From the NCBI GenBank assembly GCA_964501105.1, contig CAZCRG010000057.1, forward strand, positions 1 to 10,671: a stretch of DNA of 10,671 nt, in the 5' to 3' direction. Positions within the stretch are counted from its first letter, which is position 1. Each line of letters begins with the position of its first letter. The position numbers and the translations under genes are program-made. The notes under the pieces were generated by a model. That model made no database searches. It saw nothing but the letters and a program-made list of their open reading frames with translations, and was not told the DNA's origin. This document shows, in pieces, positions 5,723 through 10,671 of this stretch. The stretch comes from BMS3B sp964501105 (GTDB lineage: Archaea; Hydrothermarchaeota; Hydrothermarchaeia; Hydrothermarchaeales; BMS3B).

Positions 5723-8700
5723 TCAATTCCTTCTTCTCCTCAGTATTAGACTTAAACTGGCTATCAGAGCAACTACTGAAGGCCCACATAATCCAAAGAA
5801 TTTCTTCTCTTGCTTATATTGCTTAGCCTCTTCTGTTACTGGTTTCTCAATCTCTTTCTTTTCAATTTCCTGCTTTTCTTCTGGCTTCTTGACTTCCTCC
5901 TCTTTCTTTTCTGGCAGTGAGGGAATCTCTGGGATTTCAACTTCAGTTTTCTTCTCAACAACTTCCACTACCTTTGGCTCTTCTGAAGAGAAACCAGAGT
6001 TAGCCTCTCCAGCTATAGCAAAGTAGCTAAAGCCAGGAGAAATAGCCTCATAGAGTAGGTATTTACCATCCTCAGCTTTTATCTGCTCTGTCTCAAGCTC
6101 CTGCCAGTTGCCAGTGGTGTATCTGAGTAGCCTTACTGTAGCAGGGTTTATGTCCTTATCTTTCAGCCAGCTTACATTAACTCTGAATCTCAGCTTTACT
6201 TCTTCTACTGCAGAAGAGCTCAGTGTTATTTTTATGTACTTATAGGGTTCTTTTCCAATGGCTTTAACGTAGCTGGGAAGCTTTTCCAGCTCTTCTACCT
6301 TCAGCTTGGCATTGTAGAGCTTCATCCTTGGCTTTATTTCAACTTCATACAGGTCTGCTGCCTTTTCAGGATCAAGTTTAATCTGAGTGAATTTACCCTT
6401 TTCTACCTGGGCTACTGTAACCTCATAGCCAGTCGGAGCTGCTCCTCCACCGCCACCACCAGGTGCTGAAGAGGTAGTTGAACTGCTGGAGGAAGTAGTA
6501 GATACAGGTAGAATCTGCCCTGCCACACCATAAACACTAAAGTGGGTTATATTGGCTGCCACATACTTCTCATTCTTATTTACCCAGCTATTAAGAATCT
6601 CCCATTTACCTGTGCTCTCATTGTAGTAGCTGATATTGAAAGTATAGTTATCAGAAGGCAGAGAGTCATAGTATATTCTCAGCTCCATGGTACCGCTATT
6701 ATTCACAATAGCTTCTGATGCCTCTATTGTGGCATATTCAAAGATAGTATAATTGCCTGTAGTATTGGGAGCAATATGAGGTGGTATAGCAGAGCGCACC
6801 ACCTTTAATGACGCTCCAACAAAACTCTCATTTACAGGGATTATTAGCTCTGTATCTGCCATCTTCAATTTGAGAGTCTGATTCTCCATTCCAGCAAGTG
6901 TCTGGTCTTCCTCGCTGTAGGCTTTTACTATATCAGAGATATTAACAGGATGAGATATGTTAAACCAGACGCCATGGAGTGTTATATTTCCATATTCAAT
7001 AACACTTCCATTGAGCTTGCTACCAACAGTCATATCCTTTACAACAGTATCCTTTATATAGGCATGTCTTACCCTGGAATCTATAACTATAGAATTATAA
7101 ATCTCAGAGTTATTAATTCTTGATCCAGATATACTGGATTTATATAAATAAGAGTTTATAATCTCTGATTTTTCAACTGTAGATTCTGAAATATTTGAAC
7201 TGACAACGAGAGATTTCTTTATGCTTGAGTCTGATATATAGGTGGGGCATATAACTTTTGAGGACTCAATAGTAACAAGCCCAGTGATACTTACACAACT
7301 GACATTAGAAGTGTTTATAACTCTCAGCTTTAATTTCCTGACAGACGGAACTCCCTTACCTTCTGTCTGGAAAGCCTTTACCAGAATATCATATTCTCCC
7401 TCAGGTGCACTTATAGTTAATACTGAAGTTGAAGAAGAAAGAGGTTGAAGAGTTGTATTGTCTGGATTGAGAGAGTAGTTAATGGCACTATCTGCCTTCA
7501 CTGTAATATTGAAGGTGTCATTCACATTGCCAAGATTTATCACTTTAAGTATAAAGGTGGCATTGTTACCAATTTTTACAATTTCTTCCTTCTTATCAGG
7601 CTCAAGCCTTACACCATGTACTGACTTATTTAGAACTATCACTCTAATAACAGAACTATCATTTATATCAGGCTTTGAAGAATCAAAAGCTCTGACTTTA
7701 ATCTCATAGTATCCAGTGGCAGTTGCATTTACCTTCATCTTAACCTCTTTACTCTTGCCAGAAGGAACAGTTACACTGTCAACCTCAGGCTTTGCCAGTG
7801 TTCCATTGCTTGTGGTTATATTTATCTCTCTCTCAACATCACCATTATTCTCAATTGTTATTTCAAATTCAGCTACTTCACCGAGATTAACTGACCTTGA
7901 ACCTGGCTTTATTTTTAGTTTTACTGGATTAACAACATGAGTAATTGTGTATATTTTAGCTCCGGCTGAGCTATTTCCAAGGGATATAGCTCTGATTATC
8001 GTAATGTAACTTCCCTGCCTATTATCAGATACTATAAGATTTCTCTTAACACTCTCACCTGGTGAAAGATCTATACTGCCAATAAAGTCTGTAAAGCCAG
8101 CAGTGGACTTTGTATAAAGTCTTATTGTGTCATTCTGATTTCCTGTATTTGTAATTTCAACTGGATATGTGGCATTCTCACCTGGAGTTATCTTTCTGAC
8201 ATTGTCATCAATTTTTAAAGCAACCCCATAAAAAGGCTTCTTCTCCACAACTGTTGTTATATTAATCCCATGAGTGAGGTTCCAGGAGTTGTCTGAATTT
8301 ACAAATACTGTAATATTATGTTCTCCTTCAATTTCTGAATTAACTTTCATCTCAGCCTCTATCCAGTCCCCTGCCTTCAAAAATACTCTCTCCGGTGATA
8401 ATGTAACATTTACTGAAGAATAATTCCTGAAGGTGATATTGTAGGAGTCATCAACTGTACCCGTGTTCTTTATAAGTATCTTATAGGTGGCATTTTCTCC
8501 AGGATATATCCTCTGCATCCATGGGTACACCATGACATAGGCACTGGCTTCCTTTACTGTTGTCTTTGTCGTGACTTTTGCAAATTTAGAGGGGTCACCT
8601 TTCGATATCGCCACAACACTTACCTTATAAATACCTCCTGAGGCCGAGGTTACTGTAAGGTTTACTTTACCTTCTTCTCCCGCTCCCAGAGAAATTGACT

Positions 8701-10552
8701 TACTACTGAGAACTGCACTGTCAACAAAGCCAGAGATTACAATGAGCCTGTAGGTATCATTGACATTACCTGTATTCCTTATCTTTATCTCATAGGTGGC
8801 ATTTTTACCTGTGTTTACTTCCCTCGACTCTGGCTCTGCTTCAAGAGCCACACCATATAATTTCTTTGTGGTTACTATAGTTTTGATAAAGGACTTCTTT
8901 ACAATAACACCACTGGTAAAGTTGAGAAGTGTTATATAAACTCCTTCCTTCGAGGAGGTGAGATTCAGAGGTATTGTCTGCGATCCATTACCTGAAAGAC
9001 TTATCGTGGTGTTGCTTATGGTGTAGTTGAGAGGACTCTTTATTCCAATTGTAATATTCTTGGGCTGTTTACCATTTTCAATTTCTATGTAGTAGGTGGC
9101 ATTGTCACCAGACTTTACTGAAAGTTCACCTGGATAAATATAAGCCCAGAAAGCAGGAGTTACTATCGTTCTGAGATATAGAATTTCATATTTCTTTGTA
9201 TTATTTTTAGAGGCAATAAATACTGTCGTATAGTAGCTTCCAACGCCAGAACTCAAAGTCAGTGTAATATTCTTCTCCTTACCGGGCTCAATGGAAACCT
9301 CAGTATCTGGAAGATACATATATTTAGCGCCTGTGAAAGCTTTTATAGCATAGGTGTCATTGGCATTGCCAGTGTTCTTTATTGTTATTGTGTAGGTGGC
9401 ATTCTCTCCTTCTTCCACATACTTTATTTTACTGTCTGCATAGGCTTTGACATCAAAGACTGGGAGAATTGTAAATATAACAGTGTCAGAGTTGACATTC
9501 CCATAGGTGTCATTGGCATAAACTGCTACTTTATGAACTCCTGTAGATAGGCCATATAACCTGAGGAATTTACTGTGATTCCACAAATCAGTGATTGTTT
9601 TATTTGGCTGCGCATCTATGGAGAACCATACCTGGGATATTCCAGAGCTATCAAAAGTATCAATGAACAGATCAACAAATCTTCTGGAATAGCTTGTGTT
9701 TGCAGGTGAGATGATATTTATAAAAGGTGGTGTATTTATATTATATATTCTCTCCTCGCTTGTATTTATATTACCTGCAATATCTCTGCCATAGACTTTA
9801 TAGTGCACTTCTCTATCCTCAATGCCCACGAAAGGAACTGTCTCAAACCAGTTAGTACCCTGACCCTTCATTGTCTTATTCAACTCTTCAATAAAGGTTC
9901 CATTGAGATAGTAGGATTTAATATTCAAAATAGCTCCTGAAAGCTTCTCACTGGAGGTTATGTTAACTGTTATATTGAACTGCTTTTTGTCTGTTGTAGC
10001 ACCATCTGCAGGTGTTGGATACACAAAGCTTAAAGCAGGAGGTGTGGTATCAACAGTGAAATTCACACTCTTCGACACCCAGATTCCAGTAGATGAGTCA
10101 TTTGCATAAACAACAATATTATGTACTCCTTCACTTAGATTGAGGGTGATATTTGCATTGGTTGAATTGTATAAATTAAAGGTATTATTTGCTCCTCCAT
10201 CTATAGAGTAGAGCCAGGTGTCCACGGGCTTATCTGATATAACAATAACAGGTACTGTGGTGGAATTATAGTATGCTAAATTAACAGGCGAGACAAAGTG
10301 TATAACTGGATAGGTGGTGTCAACAGAGAAGAATACTCTTGAAGTACCTATATTGCCTGCTCTATCAATAGCTGTGACAACTATGCTATTTACTCCCTCC
10401 ACTGCTGCTACTGTGGTATATCCATCAAATGGGATATTCTCCCCGCCATTTAAAGAATATAAAAGTTTATCAACCTGCTCTGAAGTTGAGACATTAATAA
10501 GTATATCTCTCTTTCCATAGGTGATATTCTCTGGGCTGTGGATATAAACCAC
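5723..10552 (-). CDS. Giant modular cell-surface protein with PGF-pre-PGF-like and CGP-CTERM-like C-terminus, N-terminus missing
   Basis: At least 1609 residues, counted here from a GTG at 10552. Modules in order: Ig-like domains with D-T-T-P-P starts (1-365); seven NEW3/CARDB-like repeats with NTGN-x-NDT motifs (about 366-1080); a pentapeptide solenoid (1100-1179, possibly to about 1197); a PGF-family beta region to 1346; a Ser/Thr then Gly6 linker (1351-1370); a PGF-pre-PGF-like domain (about 1374-1515); a Glu/Lys/Pro stalk (1519-1584); and CGP, hydrophobic segment and RRRR at the end. Dozens of N-x-S/T sequons fit glycosylation outside the cell. Only three cysteines are present, C1086, C1102 and C1589. 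The GTG is very unlikely to be the real start: it sits inside an Ig strand (TPP|VVYIHSPEN), has no signal peptide or ribosome binding site, and coding-like sequence continues upstream. Role probably cell-surface structure or adhesion. No functional tie to the convergent hydrogenase operon is visible. Confidence 0.85.
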   Translation of the reverse strand: MVYIHSPENITYGKRDILINVSTSEQVDKLLYSLNGGENIPFDGYTTVAAVEGVNSIVVTAIDRAGNIGTSRVFFSVDTTYPVIHFVSPVNLAYYNSTTVPVIVISDKPVDTWLYSIDGGANNTFNLYNSTNANITLNLSEGVHNIVVYANDSSTGIWVSKSVNFTVDTTPPALSFVYPTPADGATTDKKQFNITVNITSSEKLSGAILNIKSYYLNGTFIEELNKTMKGQGTNWFETVPFVGIEDREVHYKVYGRDIAGNINTSEERIYNINTPPFINIISPANTSYSRRFVDLFIDTFDSSGISQVWFSIDAQPNKTITDLWNHSKFLRLYGLSTGVHKVAVYANDTYGNVNSDTVIFTILPVFDVKAYADSKIKYVEEGENATYTITIKNTGNANDTYAIKAFTGAKYMYLPDTEVSIEPGKEKNITLTLSSGVGSYYTTVFIASKNNTKKYEILYLRTIVTPAFWAYIYPGELSVKSGDNATYYIEIENGKQPKNITIGIKSPLNYTISNTTISLSGNGSQTIPLNLTSSKEGVYITLLNFTSGVIVKKSFIKTIVTTKKLYGVALEAEPESREVNTGKNATYEIKIRNTGNVNDTYRLIVISGFVDSAVLSSKSISLGAGEEGKVNLTVTSASGGIYKVSVVAISKGDPSKFAKVTTKTTVKEASAYVMVYPWMQRIYPGENATYKILIKNTGTVDDSYNITFRNYSSVNVTLSPERVFLKAGDWIEAEMKVNSEIEGEHNITVFVNSDNSWNLTHGINITTVVEKKPFYGVALKIDDNVRKITPGENATYPVEITNTGNQNDTIRLYTKSTAGFTDFIGSIDLSPGESVKRNLIVSDNRQGSYITIIRAISLGNSSAGAKIYTITHVVNPVKLKIKPGSRSVNLGEVAEFEITIENNGDVEREINITTSNGTLAKPEVDSVTVPSGKSKEVKMKVNATATGYYEIKVRAFDSSKPDINDSSVIRVIVLNKSVHGVRLEPDKKEEIVKIGNNATFILKVINLGNVNDTFNITVKADSAINYSLNPDNTTLQPLSSSTSVLTISAPEGEYDILVKAFQTEGKGVPSVRKLKLRVINTSNVSCVSITGLVTIESSKVICPTYISDSSIKKSLVVSSNISESTVEKSEIINSYLYKSSISGSRINNSEIYNSIVIDSRVRHAYIKDTVVKDMTVGSKLNGSVIEYGNITLHGVWFNISHPVNISDIVKAYSEEDQTLAGMENQTLKLKMADTELIIPVNESFVGASLKVVRSAIPPHIAPNTTGNYTIFEYATIEASEAIVNNSGTMELRIYYDSLPSDNYTFNISYYNESTGKWEILNSWVNKNEKYVAANITHFSVYGVAGQILPVSTTSSSSSTTSSAPGGGGGGAAPTGYEVTVAQVEKGKFTQIKLDPEKAADLYEVEIKPRMKLYNAKLKVEELEKLPSYVKAIGKEPYKYIKITLSSSAVEEVKLRFRVNVSWLKDKDINPATVRLLRYTTGNWQELETEQIKAEDGKYLLYEAISPGFSYFAIAGEANSGFSSEEPKVVEVVEKKTEVEIPEIPSLPEKKEEEVKKPEEKQEIEKKEIEKPVTEEAKQYKQEKKFFGLCGPSVVALIASLSLILRRRRN
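5726..5806 (-). other. CGP-CTERM-like C-terminal sorting signal
   Basis: Residues 1583-1609: a basic lead-in (EKK), then FFGLCGP, a hydrophobic segment of about 14 residues and RRRRN. The Cys-Gly-Pro, membrane span and Arg order resembles the CGP-CTERM tail described for Thermococcales. PGF-CTERM, the tail usually paired with the preceding domain type, would have Pro-Gly-Phe instead. The protein is probably anchored or processed at this point, with C1589 a possible lipid-attachment site by inference. Confidence 0.65.
6008..6433 (-). other. PGF-pre-PGF-like domain
   Basis: Residues about 1374-1515. The landmarks are EVTVAQVEKGK, VEIKPR, YKYIKI, SWLKDKDINPATV, LLRYTTGNWQEL and SPGFSYFAIAG. The order and the closing TPGFSYFAIAG-like strand agree with the PGF-pre-PGF domain found before archaeal sorting tails. 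It probably forms the membrane-proximal beta domain. Confidence 0.7.
6437..6502 (-). repeat. Low-complexity Ser/Thr then poly-Gly linker
   Basis: Residues 1351-1372: a run of Ser and Thr followed by P-G-G-G-G-G-G. It divides the repeat-bearing part of the protein from the membrane-proximal domain and is a likely flexible hinge; the Ser/Thr part could carry O-glycans. The repetitive codons could also vary in length between strains. Confidence 0.75.
7016..7255 (-). repeat. Ser/Ile pentapeptide-repeat solenoid, 16 uninterrupted units
   Basis: Residues 1100-1179 divide into 16 five-residue units without a gap, pattern x-[I/V/L]-x-x-[S/T]. Position 2 is aliphatic in all 16. From 1105 position 5 is Ser eleven times running (units such as SIKKS, TVEKS, RINNS), then Ala, Thr, Met and Lys; the first unit (VICPT) ends in Thr. 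In pentapeptide-repeat phase this is S-x-I-x-x, with Ser at i-2 and Ile/Val at i, equivalent to the A-D/N-L-x-x rule. About four coils of a square right-handed beta helix are expected. After a one-residue slip, three weaker units may continue to about 1197. C1086 and C1102 sit at its N-terminal side. Confidence 0.75.
7313..9457 (-). repeat. Seven tandem ~100-residue NEW3/CARDB-like beta-sandwich repeats
   Basis: A G-x-N-A-T-Y-x-I-x-I-x-N-T-G-N-x-N-D-T type motif recurs at residues 381, 481, 581, 684, 790, 890 and 994, a spacing of 100, 100, 103, 106, 100 and 104. Each unit then has a strand ending in P-G-x or equivalent and a G-x-Y-x-x-x-V strand. Units 2 and 6 are the most diverged. The similarity reaches the DNA: TAGGTGGCATT recurs near 9393, 9093 and 8793 at 300-bp spacing, with a further copy near 8484 and shorter matches beyond. 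Such stalk-like repeats usually extend a protein from the surface and can recombine. Confidence 0.75.
9458..10552 (-). repeat. Array of Ig-like modules with D-T-T-P-P boundaries
   Basis: Module starts are seen at residues 78 (DTTYP), 168 (DTTPP) and 272 (INTPP), with another just upstream of residue 1 (DSTPP). Each module closes with a V-x-A-x-D-x-x-G-N type strand, at about 59-67, 147-156, 252-261 and 342-351. This is the layout of bacterial/archaeal Ig-like or FN3-like surface modules of about 83-104 residues. Confidence 0.65.
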
Positions 10553-10671
10553 AGGAGGCGTGCTGTCAACTACGGCTTTACTCTCATTTATCCCAGTCTG
10601 GTTGTTGCCATACTTATCCTCAGCTTTAACCTTTATTTTGTAGGTGCCCGCGGATACTGGAGACTACTGTT
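10553..10671 (-). other. Upstream in-frame continuation of the surface protein, interrupted by TAG at 10664-10666
   Basis: Reading upstream from the GTG at 10552 in the same frame gives STPP, then K-A-E-D-K-Y-G-N and A-G-T-Y-K-I-K-V, which is the closing strand of another Ig-like module. It contains no ATG, GTG or TTG codon. A TAG then occurs at 10664-10666, five bases from the edge. The true N-terminus with its signal peptide must lie outside the window, or the gene is broken here. Confidence 0.7.

Noticed and set aside
7242..7940. Plus-strand open frames of about 70 codons opposite the surface-protein gene
   Set aside because: They are hydrophobic Ser/Thr/Leu-rich translations produced by the complementary strand of a repetitive beta-rich protein; no ribosome sites or family signatures.
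7016..9457. A CRISPR-like array suggested by the regular repeats
   Set aside because: The repeats are protein-coding, diverged and spaced by about 300 bp in one continuous reading frame.
10664..10666. Pyrrolysine read-through at TAG
   Set aside because: Three genes in this window use TAG as their normal stop, and no Pyl insertion context is visible; a sequence error or true disruption is simpler.

Overview
The window looks archaeal. Translation initiation sites are of the GGTG/GGAGGTG type, and the two divergent promoters at the left have AT-rich TATA boxes about 26 bp from their inferred starts. The large surface protein at the right ends in a PGF-pre-PGF-like domain followed by a Cys-Gly-Pro/TM/Arg tail of the kind used by archaea for C-terminal sorting. 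Lineage cannot be fixed from this sequence; a euryarchaeal or related metagenomic lineage is my guess.

Layout: (1) 1-323, minus strand: the N-terminal two thirds of a YfcE/MJ0936-type metallophosphoesterase, running off the left edge. (2) 324-475: a 152-bp divergent intergenic region with two promoters and two perfect inverted repeats. (3) 476-5664, plus strand: a compact [NiFe]-hydrogenase operon. It holds a small subunit and a large subunit of the cytoplasmic group 2 (HupSL-like) type, the large-subunit maturation endopeptidase, then hypC, hypD, hypA and hypB, all overlapping. A T-tract separates the structural genes from the maturation genes. (4) 5723 to the right edge, minus strand and convergent with the operon: a giant secreted surface protein. 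It has Ig-like modules, seven tandem ~100-residue NEW3/CARDB-like repeats, a Ser/Ile pentapeptide-repeat solenoid, a Ser/Thr/Gly linker, a PGF-pre-PGF-like domain, a charged stalk and a CGP-CTERM-like anchor.

The operon genes work together. HypA and HypB deliver nickel, HypC and HypD assemble and transfer the Fe(CN)2CO unit, and the protease removes a 13-residue tail from the large subunit after nickel insertion; the large subunit then pairs with the small subunit. HypE and HypF, needed for cyanide-ligand synthesis, and the electron acceptor are not in the window.

The most notable points are an Asp in place of the first proximal-cluster cysteine of the small subunit (D12-x-x-C15), the regular Ser/Ile pentapeptide solenoid in the surface protein, its mixed PGF-pre-PGF/CGP-type C-terminus, and an in-frame TAG near the right edge inside what reads as its coding sequence.
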